A DNA stretch of 64,000 nt, taken from the NCBI GenBank assembly GCA_009846685.1, contig VWVY01000003.1, forward strand, positions 186,001 to 250,000. The letters run 5' to 3'. The first letter of the stretch is position 1. The number at the start of each line of letters is the position of its first letter. The notes beneath the pieces are model-generated. The model searched no databases. It saw only the letters and a program-made list of their open reading frames with translations, and was not told the DNA's origin. Both the position numbers and the translations under genes were made by a program. Below, one piece after another: positions 33,530 through 41,892 of this stretch. The DNA is from Rhizobiales bacterium SYSU XM002 (GTDB lineage: Bacteria > Pseudomonadota > Alphaproteobacteria > Rhizobiales > Beijerinckiaceae).

Positions 33530-34177
33530 TTGTCCAAATCCCCCCGTGAAATCGTCGATGCCGGGTTTCCGGCCCGCCTTCTCCAGGGTTATGCCGAGTT
33601 CAAGACAGGGCGCCTGCCGCAGGAGCGCAACCGTTTTCAGGAAATGGCCGAGAATGGCCAACGGCCCGAGATCATGATCATCGCCTGCTGCGACAGCCGC
33701 GTTTCGCCGGAGGTTATCTTCGATGCCCGGCCGGGCGAATTGTTTGTCGTCCGCAACGTCGCCAATCTCGTGCCGCCCTACGCGCCGGACGGCGAATTGC
33801 ACGGCACCTCCGCCGCGCTCGAATTCGCGGTGCAGGCGCTCAAGGTCAAGCATATTGTGGTGATGGGCCACGGGCGCTGCGGCGGCGTGCATGCCTATGT
33901 CCGTCGGACGCGCAATCCCGGTGAGGAGGACGCGCTCTCGCCCGGCGATTTCATCGGCCGCTGGATGACGCTGATCACCCCCGCCGCCGAATCCCTGCCC
34001 GCGCAGGACGGCGAAAGCGATCACGACTATGCCGAACGCCTCGCGATCACCTCGATCCGCAATTCCATCGAGAACCTGTTGACCTTCCCCTGCGTCGATA
34101 TCCTGCACGGGCGCGGCCAGCTTCAGATCCACGGCGCGATGTTCGACGTGCAGACGGGCGAACTGCGGATTCTCTGA
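33530..34177 (+). CDS. Beta-class carbonic anhydrase
   Basis: A 215-residue zinc enzyme interconverting CO2 and bicarbonate. Zinc ligands are the Cys in IIACCDSRVSPE (with the DSR dyad) and the His/Cys of MGHGRCGGVHAYV, the standard beta-class layout. The start is the TTG at 33530, which has a perfect AAAGGAGG 5-6 nt upstream; the frame is open to 33452 but only with weak starts. The mature protein begins SKSPREIVDAGFPARLLQGY. It is monocistronic and divergent from the CoA-lyase gene. Confidence 0.93.
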   Translation: MSKSPREIVDAGFPARLLQGYAEFKTGRLPQERNRFQEMAENGQRPEIMIIACCDSRVSPEVIFDARPGELFVVRNVANLVPPYAPDGELHGTSAALEFAVQALKVKHIVVMGHGRCGGVHAYVRRTRNPGEEDALSPGDFIGRWMTLITPAAESLPAQDGESDHDYAERLAITSIRNSIENLLTFPCVDILHGRGQLQIHGAMFDVQTGELRIL

Positions 34178-34180
34178 TCC

Positions 34181-35125
34181 TCAGTAGCCCGTTGCGCGGT
34201 CGACGAGGTTCGGCAGCGTTTCGCCTCGCTCGAACGCGGCGATGTCCCTGACGATGCCGGCGACCAGGCCTTCGGGGGTTGAGTCCGCCGCGACATGCGG
34301 CGTGAGAACGAGCCGGGGATGAGGCCAGAGCGGGTTGTCCGCCGGCAACGGCTCGGTCTCGAACACATCGATGCTGGCGCCGGCGAGCGTGCCATCGTCG
34401 AGGGCGGCAAGAATATCCGCCTCCACCTGCAAGCCGCCTCTCCCCGCGTTGATGAGCACCGGCCCCGGCAGGCGCCCGTCACGCGCAAGGCCCGCGAACA
34501 GTTTGCGGTCGAGGATACCGCGTGTTGTCTCCGTCAGCGGCAGCAGCACGACGAGAATATCGGTGCGGGCGAGGAAAGGCGCGAGACCATCCGCACCGCC
34601 GAACATCTCGAACCCCTCGACCGCAGCGCCCGAGCGCGACCAGCCCGCGACCTGAAAGCCGATGCGCTTGAGTACCTCGGCGCAATCACGCCCCAGAACG
34701 CCCATGCCGAGAATGCCGACGCGGACCTCGTGTGCCCCCGGCTGGTCAAGCTGTTCCCATGCCGCTCTGGCCTGCTGCGCGAGATAATCCGGCATCTGCC
34801 GGAAATGGAACAGCACCTGAAGCGTCACCCACTCCGTCATGCGGGAGGTAAGGTCGGGATCGATGATGCGGTAGAGCGGCACGCCCGGCAACGTCTTGTC
34901 CGCCAGCAGGGCATCGACGCCCGCACCGAGATTGAAGATCGCGCGGAGGTTCGGCAGGCCCGCGAGCATGCCCGGATCGGGCTTCCACACCGCCGCGTGG
35001 GTGACGGCCGCAGCATCGTAGGGTTTGCGGGCGTCGAGAATTTCCATGTCGCCACCGAGGCGCCGGAACCGTTCGAGCCAGGGTTCGGCATCCCAATGCC
35101 GCGCCATCGCCACCAGAAGGGCCAT
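34181..35125 (-). CDS. D-2-hydroxyacid dehydrogenase (glyoxylate/hydroxypyruvate reductase-like)
   Basis: A 314-residue NAD(P)H-dependent reductase. The Rossmann segment VRVGILGMGVLGRDCAEVLKRIGF is near residue 145, the catalytic Arg in INAGRGGLQVEADI, Glu in VFETEPLPADNP and His in LVLTPHVAADST. The absence of the classical N-terminal helix and the sequence ARHWDAEPWLERF point to the GhrA-type subfamily. The stop is 3 nt from that of the carbonic anhydrase gene, convergent. Upstream, 49 nt separates it from the TRAP large permease, so it may be read with the TRAP operon, possibly acting on the imported acid. Confidence 0.88.
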   Translation of the reverse strand: MALLVAMARHWDAEPWLERFRRLGGDMEILDARKPYDAAAVTHAAVWKPDPGMLAGLPNLRAIFNLGAGVDALLADKTLPGVPLYRIIDPDLTSRMTEWVTLQVLFHFRQMPDYLAQQARAAWEQLDQPGAHEVRVGILGMGVLGRDCAEVLKRIGFQVAGWSRSGAAVEGFEMFGGADGLAPFLARTDILVVLLPLTETTRGILDRKLFAGLARDGRLPGPVLINAGRGGLQVEADILAALDDGTLAGASIDVFETEPLPADNPLWPHPRLVLTPHVAADSTPEGLVAGIVRDIAAFERGETLPNLVDRATGY

Positions 35126-35174
35126 TCACTGCTCCTGCAATCCGCCACGCCGACTCCCGGCGTGAATCCCGACC

Positions 35175-36467
35175 TTACTTGTAACCGAAAACCTTCGGCA
35201 CAAAGAGCACGATATCCGGAATGAGGATCATCGCCGCGAGTGCCGCCACCAGCACGCCGATGAACGGCCAGACGGCGCGGATGATCGTCTGGAGCGGAAT
35301 CCCGGTAATGGCGTTGATGACAAAGAGAAGAACGCCATAAGGCGGGGTGATGAGCCCGATCATGCAATTGACGACCGAGACGACGCCGAAATGCACGAGA
35401 TCGATCCCCAGCGCCTTGCAGGTGGGGATGAACAGCGGAATGATGACGAGGATGATCGTCGTCGCATCGAGCAGGCATCCGAGGATCAGGAACAGGATAT
35501 TGACCGCGATCAGAAACCCGAGCGGCGAAATGTCGAGCCCCTGCATGAGCTTCGAAACAGCAGCCGGAATATTCTCGCTGGCAACGATGTAGTTGAAGAT
35601 CAGCGCCGCGCCGATCACCAGCCCCACCGAAGCGGTCGCCCGCGCGCTCTCCGAGAAGATGCCGTAAAGCGCCTTGAAACTGAGCGCGCGATAGAACAGC
35701 CCGGCCACGATCAGCGAATAGAAAGCCGCCACCGCCGCAGCCTCGGTCGGCGTCGTCGCGCCGCCGTAGATGCCGTAGAGCAGGATCACCGGCATCATCA
35801 GCGCAGGCGCGGCGCGGAAGGTCAGGGCGGGCAATTCGCGCGCCGGCACCGGTTCTTCGAGCGGCACGCCCATGCGATGCGCCATGCGCGCGTTCATCAC
35901 CATCAGCACGATGCCCATGACGATGCCCGGCACGATACCGCCCAGAAACAGGTAGCCGATCGAGGTGTCGGAAACGAGCGCGTACATCACCATCGGGATC
36001 GATGGCGGGATGATCGGGCCGATGGTCGAGGCGGCGGCGGTGATCGCGGCGGCATAGCCCGGCGAATATCGGCCGTCCTTGGTCATCATCCCTATGATGA
36101 TCTTGCCGAGCCCCACCGCATCCGCGACCGCCGAACCGGACATGCCGGCGAAGATCATATTGGAGACGACGTTGACATGCCCGAGCCCGCCGCGGAAACG
36201 ACCGACCAGCGCCACGCAGAAGCGCAGGAGCCGTTCCGAGATCGTCCCGGCGTTCATGATGTTCGCCGCGACGATGAACAGCGGCACCGCGAGCAGCAGG
36301 AAACTGTCGTAGAGCCCCTGGATGATCTGCTCCGCGGCGAGGCCGGGGTCCTGTCCCTTCATGAACAGATAGAAGATCGCGGAGACGATCATCGACAGCG
36401 CGATCGGCGCGCCGATGCCGGCAAGCCCGAACAGCATGAGGATGCAATAGAGGAAGGCGCCGCTCAT
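35175..36467 (-). CDS. dctM: TRAP transporter large permease (DctM family)
   Basis: A 430-residue membrane protein with about twelve helices, the Na+-coupled transport subunit of a tripartite ATP-independent periplasmic transporter. Typical stretches are AANIMNAGTISERLLRF, VVSNMIFAGMSGSAVADAVGLG and ITAAASTIGPIIPPSIPMVMYAL (the scoop-loop region). The start MSGAFLYCILMLFGLAGIG gives the first helix. It is separated from the small permease by 12 nt. The substrate is a carboxylate or related acid by family; neither subunit nor neighbours specify it further. Confidence 0.92.
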   Translation of the reverse strand: MSGAFLYCILMLFGLAGIGAPIALSMIVSAIFYLFMKGQDPGLAAEQIIQGLYDSFLLLAVPLFIVAANIMNAGTISERLLRFCVALVGRFRGGLGHVNVVSNMIFAGMSGSAVADAVGLGKIIIGMMTKDGRYSPGYAAAITAAASTIGPIIPPSIPMVMYALVSDTSIGYLFLGGIVPGIVMGIVLMVMNARMAHRMGVPLEEPVPARELPALTFRAAPALMMPVILLYGIYGGATTPTEAAAVAAFYSLIVAGLFYRALSFKALYGIFSESARATASVGLVIGAALIFNYIVASENIPAAVSKLMQGLDISPLGFLIAVNILFLILGCLLDATTIILVIIPLFIPTCKALGIDLVHFGVVSVVNCMIGLITPPYGVLLFVINAITGIPLQTIIRAVWPFIGVLVAALAAMILIPDIVLFVPKVFGYK

Positions 36468-36479
36468 CGCATCGCTCCG

Positions 36480-36980
36480 TCAAGACTGGTCGGATACGCG
36501 ATCGAGATCGTCCGGGCTCGCCCCGCGCAGGAGAACGAACGCTCTGAGTGCGTAGTAGACGATCACGGCGATGGCGAAGATGCCGTAGACGCTGAAGACA
36601 AAATCGAGCCGCAGCCCCATCACCATGCTCGACTTGATCTTGTAGAAGGCAATGTAATCGAGCGTCGCCGGCAGCGCCGCCGCGAAGGCGATGGCGATCG
36701 CCCCCGCGCTGACGAGCGCCATCGCGCGGCGCCCCTTCGCGGGAGCGAGGTTGTAGAGTACGTCGAATTTCACGTGATCGCGGTCCTTCAACAGGAACGC
36801 GCAGCCCCAGAAGACGCCCCAGAGCCAAGTCGTGAGGCAGGCTTCCAGCGTCCAGTCCATCGGCGCGTTGAAGATGTAACGCGAGCCGATCTGGAACATG
36901 AAGGCGACGAACATGGCGGCGAGCAGGGCCACCGCCACGTCTTCCGTGCGCCGGTGCAGCCAGCGAAGAACGGCGATCAT
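36480..36980 (-). CDS. dctQ: TRAP transporter small permease (DctQ family)
   Basis: A 166-residue four-helix membrane protein that pairs with DctM. LLAAMFVAFMFQIGSRYIFNAPMDWTLEACLTTWLWGVFWGCAFLLKDRDHVKFDVLY contains the conserved W and H-x-x-x-D/E-rich loop of the family. An N-terminal cytoplasmic helix (MIAVLRWLHRRTEDVA) precedes helix 1. It follows the binding-protein gene by 31 nt and precedes dctM by 12 nt, forming the operon dctP-dctQ-dctM. Confidence 0.9.
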   Translation of the reverse strand: MIAVLRWLHRRTEDVAVALLAAMFVAFMFQIGSRYIFNAPMDWTLEACLTTWLWGVFWGCAFLLKDRDHVKFDVLYNLAPAKGRRAMALVSAGAIAIAFAAALPATLDYIAFYKIKSSMVMGLRLDFVFSVYGIFAIAVIVYYALRAFVLLRGASPDDLDRVSDQS

Positions 36981-37011
36981 CGACGCGATCTCTCCTGCGA
37001 ACGGGCGAGGA

Positions 37012-38001
37012 TCACTTCACCGCGTTGATCTTGTCGACGAGACCGGCCGGCCAGTCCTTCGCAAACTTCGAGGCGAGGTAGTCGGCCTGCACCTTCTTGC
37101 GGAAGGCATCCAAATCCGGCGCATAGACCTTGAGGCCCTTCTCCTTGAAGAACTGCTCCAGTTCCGCCTCGAGCTTGAGCTGCTTCTGGCGACCGGATTC
37201 GGCGGCATCGTCGGCCGCCTTCTGCAGAACCTTCTGCTGATCGGGCGTGAACTTGTCCCAGACCTTCTTGGAGATGGCGAGGTAGTTCTGGTCGACGAGA
37301 TGGCTCGTCAGCACGATCTGCTTTGTGACTTCGTAGAACTTCGAATCCTTGTTGGTCGGCAGCGGGTTGTCCTGCCCGTCGATCGCGCCGGTCTGGAGGC
37401 CGGTATAGACTTCCGTGAAGGCCATCGGCGTCGGATTGGCACCGAGCGCCTTGCCAAGGAACAACCAGGCTTCCGTGCCCGGCATGCGCAGCTTGACGCC
37501 TTCCATGTCGGCCGGCGTCTTGATTTCCTTGTCGGTGCGCAGGTTCACCTGCCGGCGACCGAGATACATCACGGTGAGAAGCTTCACGCCGAGTTTGTCC
37601 TCGGCCATCTTCTTGAGGTCATCCATGACGCCGGAGGCGAAGACCTTCTTCTGGTGATCGGCATCGCGCAGGAGATAGCCGGCGGTGAAGATCGACCAAG
37701 CCGGGATCAGCGTCGCCAGTTCCTGCGCCGAGGTGATCGACATGTCGAGGTTCCCGCGGGCGATCGCCTCAAGCTCGGTGCCCTGCTTGAACAGCGTCGC
37801 GTTGAAATGCGGCTCGAACTTCGCGATGTCCTTGATCGCCGGCGCGAAGACTTCCGTGAGCGCCAGGGAGCGCTGGTCGGTCGGTGTCGCCGGGGTCGAA
37901 AGGCGGAGCGTCACGCCCTGCCCGAACGCCGGTGCCGACAAGACGGCTGCGCCAGCGAGCGCGGCCCCGATGAACGTACGGCGCTTGAGAAATCCCTGCA
38001 T
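37012..38001 (-). CDS. dctP: TRAP transporter solute-binding protein (DctP family)
   Basis: A 329-residue periplasmic binding protein. The N-terminus MQGFLKRRTFIGAALAGAAV is a possible twin-arginine or Sec signal with cleavage near residue 27. The family markers TPTDQRSLALTEVFAPAIKD and the ligand-clamping Arg region ADMEGVKLRMPGTEAW are visible, followed by the long C-terminal helix. The ATG at 37999-38001 has GGGAGG 6 nt upstream; the frame extends to 38112 without support. It is the first gene of the TRAP operon. The Arg in VKLRMPG argues for a carboxylate ligand. Confidence 0.92.
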   Translation of the reverse strand: MQGFLKRRTFIGAALAGAAVLSAPAFGQGVTLRLSTPATPTDQRSLALTEVFAPAIKDIAKFEPHFNATLFKQGTELEAIARGNLDMSITSAQELATLIPAWSIFTAGYLLRDADHQKKVFASGVMDDLKKMAEDKLGVKLLTVMYLGRRQVNLRTDKEIKTPADMEGVKLRMPGTEAWLFLGKALGANPTPMAFTEVYTGLQTGAIDGQDNPLPTNKDSKFYEVTKQIVLTSHLVDQNYLAISKKVWDKFTPDQQKVLQKAADDAAESGRQKQLKLEAELEQFFKEKGLKVYAPDLDAFRKKVQADYLASKFAKDWPAGLVDKINAVK

Positions 38002-38426
38002 GTTATCCTCCCTCGCAAGGCTCGCCCCGGCGGCCTCGATCTGATTATTGATGCCCGGCCCGAAGAACCCGGCGAACCCGGCGATCCAAACAGAAATCGC
38101 CGAACATGACATGTGACGATGGTCACGAACCCGGTCCAGCTCCCCCTGTCATCGCAGCGAGAGCCGACGCGCTCTATTTGAACCACCAAAACGGCACGCT
38201 GTCACTAACATGTCAGTCTGTTTTTTATCGCAGCCCGTTTCGGACATCCATTACCGTGCCAAAATCGGCGTCGGCCGCATCCTCGCCACTTTTTTCCTGT
38301 TCCTGCCTTCCGGATTTGGCCGCATATCCCGCCCTCGCCCTTCTCAAACCCGGAGCGGCACGTTAGGAATGGCATTCGGACTGTCCTCCTGAATCGCATT
38401 TCCAGCATTTCAAGCCCGAGGCGCTC
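38002..38426. other. Divergent intergenic region between dctP and dacC
   Basis: A 425-nt stretch without a credible gene (the longest frame, 38106-38366, is Ser/Pro-rich and lacks a ribosome binding site). It contains a GTGAC-N4-GTCAC inverted repeat at 38113-38126. I cannot assign promoters on either strand with confidence. Confidence 0.55.
38113..38126. promoter_or_regulatory. Inverted repeat GTGAC-N4-GTCAC upstream of dctP
   Basis: A perfect five-base-pair dyad with a four-nucleotide centre, about 112 nt before the dctP start. FadR/GntR-type and Crp-like regulators use dyads of this size; no regulator gene is adjacent to the TRAP operon. An operator role is inference. Confidence 0.35.
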
Positions 38427-39857
38427 TTGTTGATCTCTCTCCGGAAAGCCGTTCCCGCGCTGCTGATGGCGCTACTTGCCACCCCCGCAGCGAAGGCGGA
38501 TCCTCTCGTCCCGACCGTGATCGTCGATGCGAGAACCGGCGAGGTTCTCCATTCCGAAGCAGCGACCCGCCCCTGGTTCCCGGCCTCGACCACCAAGCTG
38601 ATGACGGCCTATGTCGCGCTGCGCGCGGTGAAGCAGGGGCACGTGAAGCTCGAGACGCCGCTGGTGGTTTCAGCCCATGCCGCCAAGCAGCCGCCGAGCA
38701 AGATCGGCGTGAAGCCGGGGCAGGAGATCACGCTCGAAAACGCGCTCAAGATCATCATGGTCAAATCGGCCAACGATATCTCGACCGTCATCGCCGAGGG
38801 AATCGGCGGCACCGTGCCCGGCTTCTCCGCGATGATGAACCGCGAGGCGGCGCGACTGGGGATGCACGAGAGTCATTTCGTCAATCCGCACGGCCTCCAC
38901 CGCGATGATCACGTTTCCTCAGCCCGGGACATGGCGCTCCTTGCGCGGGCGCTGCTCGTCGAGTTTCCCGAATACAGTGATCTCTGGTCGATCGGGGCGG
39001 TCCAGCTCGGCAAGCGACGCTATATGAACACGAATGGCCTTATCGGTCGCTATCCCGGCGCGATGGGCATGAAGACCGGCTTCGTCTGCGCCTCCGGCTT
39101 CAATCTCGTCTCCGCCGCCGAGCGCAATGGCCGCACGCTCATCGCCGTGGTCTTCGGTGCCGTCTCGGCTGCGGATCGCACCCTGAAGGCCGCGCAACTA
39201 CTCGATCAGGGCTTCTCGGGCGGCGGGTTTTCGCTGTTCGGCGGCTCGAGCGCCAGTGGCGTAACGCTGGCCTCCCTCTCGCCCAGCAGCGAGTCCCGGG
39301 CGCCGAACCGTCGAGCGGACGTCTGCGGCCGGCGCGGACCGCCCGTCAGCGAGGAGGATTCCGGTGCGGCGCTTGCCTTTTCGAATTCGGCCCCCGATCG
39401 TCCGGATATGATGGTCGGGTTCTCCTCGCGCACCGGTCTTGCGCAGAATGTCGGCCAGCGTGAGGGCGACCGTATCGTGCTCGGCCCACGCGACAATTTC
39501 GTCCCGGTCGAAGTCTATCTCGGTCGCAAGCCGGGCAGCACCGACGTGGCACGTCGACCGGGCGAGGAGCCTGCGGGCGTCGAGAAGCGCCAGGCCTTCG
39601 CCAACGACAAATCGCGTGCTTCGGGAGCCAATCCGCTGGCGTTGACCCCGCCTCCGTTGCGGCCTGGCGCCGCCGCGTCGTTGTATGCCCGCTCGAAGGC
39701 CAAGGCCGCTGCGCCCCCACGCCCGGCCAGCGTAGCCGCCGTTCCCGAGACAGACAAGAAGAAGGCACCGGCGGTAAAGGCCAAGAACAAGTCTGACGGA
39801 AAGAAGAAATCCACGAAGACGAAATCGGCCAAGGCCAAGACCGGTCGGGCCAACTGA
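38427..39857 (+). CDS. dacC: D-alanyl-D-alanine carboxypeptidase with an extended basic C-terminus
   Basis: A ~476-residue low-molecular-weight penicillin-binding protein. A signal peptide (LRKAVPALLMALLATPAAKA) precedes the S11 domain with ASTTKLMTAY (SxxK), VKSANDISTVIAEG (SxN) and GMKTGFVCASG (KTG). After residue ~270 the normal PBP5 C-terminal domain and amphipathic anchor are replaced by a ~200-residue tail that is Ser/Pro/Ala-rich and ends in a Lys/Ala run (KKKSTKTKSAKAKTGRAN). The start is a TTG at 38427 with GAGG 6 nt before it. It is followed at 2 nt by the EamA transporter gene. Confidence 0.88.
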   Translation: MLISLRKAVPALLMALLATPAAKADPLVPTVIVDARTGEVLHSEAATRPWFPASTTKLMTAYVALRAVKQGHVKLETPLVVSAHAAKQPPSKIGVKPGQEITLENALKIIMVKSANDISTVIAEGIGGTVPGFSAMMNREAARLGMHESHFVNPHGLHRDDHVSSARDMALLARALLVEFPEYSDLWSIGAVQLGKRRYMNTNGLIGRYPGAMGMKTGFVCASGFNLVSAAERNGRTLIAVVFGAVSAADRTLKAAQLLDQGFSGGGFSLFGGSSASGVTLASLSPSSESRAPNRRADVCGRRGPPVSEEDSGAALAFSNSAPDRPDMMVGFSSRTGLAQNVGQREGDRIVLGPRDNFVPVEVYLGRKPGSTDVARRPGEEPAGVEKRQAFANDKSRASGANPLALTPPPLRPGAAASLYARSKAKAAAPPRPASVAAVPETDKKKAPAVKAKNKSDGKKKSTKTKSAKAKTGRAN

Positions 39858-39859
39858 TC

Positions 39860-40810
39860 ATGCTGCAGGGAGAGCCGGCCCCGCTTGGGCCTGAGGCTTC
39901 GCCGGTCTGGTCCGCGCAGCGCCAGCTCGTAATCGTCGGGACCGCTTTGGCGTTGGCGAGCGCGATCCTCTACGGCGCCAATGTACCGGCCGCACGTGCC
40001 GCCTCGCAGGCGGGAATGCCCGGCGCGGAACTGATCTTCTATCGCGCGCTCTGGCTGGTGCCGTTGCTCGGCATCCTGACGCTCGCGAGCCGCGAGACCC
40101 TGCGCGTGCCCCCCGGCGAGCGCATGGCGGTATTCCGGCTCGCGCTGACATCGGGATTGACAGCAACTTTCTATCTCTCCGCGCTCGATCATCTCCCGGT
40201 CGCGCTCACAGTGATCCTCTTCTACACCTTCCCGCTGATGGTGATGGTGATCTCGAACCGCCTAGCCGGGCGTTGGCTCGACAAACGACAGGTCGCAGTG
40301 TTCATCGTCGCCTTTGCGGGATTGGTGCTCGCGGTCGGCCCGTCGCTCGCCGACCTCAATCTCAAGGGCGTCAGCCTCGCGCTCGCCGGGGCGCTCGCCT
40401 GCGCCGGGCTCTTCATCGTCGCCGGGAATGTATCCGGCCCGCCGATGCGGACGATGTTCTGGACTCAGGTCGGCGTACTCCCGATCGCGCTTGGCTATGC
40501 GCTCCTCAACGGTGGCCCTGTGTCCCCCGCGACCTTCTTCAACGCGCCGGTGGCGATCCTTATCGCGATGGGCGGCTATGCAGCCGGATACCTCACGCAA
40601 CTGATGGCCGCGCGCCGCATCGCGCCGAGCCGGATGGGGCTCCTGTTTCTGAGCGAGCCGGTGACGGCGATCCTCGTCGCTGCACTGTTCCTCGGCGAAC
40701 GGCTGGCGCCACTTCAGATCGTCGGTGTCGCCACCATCATCGCGGCGCTGGCAACCGAAATTGCGCTCGATGCCGGCTGGCTCCGGCGGATACAGCCGAA
40801 CAATGGCTAG
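39860..40810 (+). CDS. EamA-family (DMT) transporter
   Basis: A 316-residue drug/metabolite transporter with ten predicted helices in two EamA repeats (ALASAILYGANVPAARAAS onwards, and GVSLALAGALACAGLFIVAG onwards). The second repeat ends in SRMGLLFLSEPVTAILVAALFLGERLAP, a typical EamA close. The ATG at 39860 starts 2 nt after the dacC stop, and its own stop overlaps the next gene by 8 nt, so the three genes form one transcript. The substrate is unknown. Confidence 0.87.
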   Translation: MLQGEPAPLGPEASPVWSAQRQLVIVGTALALASAILYGANVPAARAASQAGMPGAELIFYRALWLVPLLGILTLASRETLRVPPGERMAVFRLALTSGLTATFYLSALDHLPVALTVILFYTFPLMVMVISNRLAGRWLDKRQVAVFIVAFAGLVLAVGPSLADLNLKGVSLALAGALACAGLFIVAGNVSGPPMRTMFWTQVGVLPIALGYALLNGGPVSPATFFNAPVAILIAMGGYAAGYLTQLMAARRIAPSRMGLLFLSEPVTAILVAALFLGERLAPLQIVGVATIIAALATEIALDAGWLRRIQPNNG

Positions 40811-41807
40811 CGACGATCCGCTCGCACCGATCCCGCTCCTGATCCTCACGGGCTATCTCGGTGCAGGCAAGACGACGCATCTCAACCGTTGGCTGGCAGC
40901 GCCTGACGCGGTCGACACGCTCGTCATCATCAACGAATATGGCGAGATCGGACTGGATCACCTGCTGATCGAGGATGCGCCGGGTGATGTCGTGCTACTC
41001 GCCGCGGGGTGCCTCTGCTGCACCGTACGAGGCGACCTCGTGGCGACACTGGAGGATCTGCTTCGCCGCCGCGACAACAGGCGCATTCGCTTCTTCCGCC
41101 GCGTGATTCTCGAAACCACCGGCCTTGCCGATCCTCTGCCGATCCTCCACGCGATTCTCCAGCACCCCTATCTCTCGAAGCGCTTCGCCATCACGTCGGT
41201 GACGACGCTCGTCGATGTGGTCAACGCGGCGGATACGCTCGCGCGATACGAGGAAGCCCGACGTCAGGTTGCGCTAGCGGATCGCCTGCTGTTGACGAAA
41301 ACCGATCTGGCTTCGCCCGAAGCGCTGGCCGCAGTACGGCGGCATCTCGAAAGCCTCAACCCGTTCGCGTCGAGCCATCTCCTCAACGCAATCGACCTCC
41401 CGGCCGCGCAGCTGTTCGCCACGCTCTTCACCCCGGAGAACGGAGCAACGGCACAGTGGCTTGGCGAGTTCACGACGCCCGACCATCTCGAAGCGAGCAA
41501 CATTTTCGCCTTCCCGCTCGCCGCCGATGCCGCGATCAGCCCGGAGGCCTTGATCGTCTTCCAGGAGGCACTCCGGTTGATGCACGGCCCGCGCATTCTC
41601 CGCCTCAAGGGGCTCTTACGGCTGGCGGACGACCCTGAACGGCCGGCGGCGATCCATCAGGTACAATCCGTCACGAGCCCCGCCCGACGCCTCGACGGCT
41701 GGCCCTCGCGGGACAGGCGCTCACGGCTCGTCGTCATTACGCAAGGCTTGCCGCGCGAAGCGATCGAGCCCTTCTGGAACGCGCTCCTGAAACAGGGCAG
41801 CGCCTGA
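40803..41807 (+). CDS. COG0523 (CobW-like) GTPase/metallochaperone
   Basis: A 334-residue G3E-family GTPase. Walker A is LTGYLGAGKTTHLNRWL near residue 17, the metal-binding CLCC motif is in AAGCLCCTVRGDLVATL near residue 67, the ETTGLADPLP segment carries Walker B and LLLTKTDLA is the guanine-specificity NKxD-type motif (TKTD). The C-terminal CobW_C domain is short but present. Members act in B12 synthesis, zinc homeostasis or nitrile hydratase maturation; without a His-rich loop a specific metal cannot be named. It overlaps the EamA stop by 8 nt. Confidence 0.87.
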   Translation: MASDDPLAPIPLLILTGYLGAGKTTHLNRWLAAPDAVDTLVIINEYGEIGLDHLLIEDAPGDVVLLAAGCLCCTVRGDLVATLEDLLRRRDNRRIRFFRRVILETTGLADPLPILHAILQHPYLSKRFAITSVTTLVDVVNAADTLARYEEARRQVALADRLLLTKTDLASPEALAAVRRHLESLNPFASSHLLNAIDLPAAQLFATLFTPENGATAQWLGEFTTPDHLEASNIFAFPLAADAAISPEALIVFQEALRLMHGPRILRLKGLLRLADDPERPAAIHQVQSVTSPARRLDGWPSRDRRSRLVVITQGLPREAIEPFWNALLKQGSA

Positions 41808-41892
41808 CCAAGCCGGCGGCTTTGCCGGACTCAAACAGGAAAGCCATCGCAAAAGCGAAAGCAGGCCGCAGCCTATGTGAGGAGAGCGAGCA

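Noticed and set aside
38106-38366. 86-codon frame in the dctP-dacC spacer
   Set aside because: Ser/Pro-rich peptide without a ribosome binding site; more likely open by composition.
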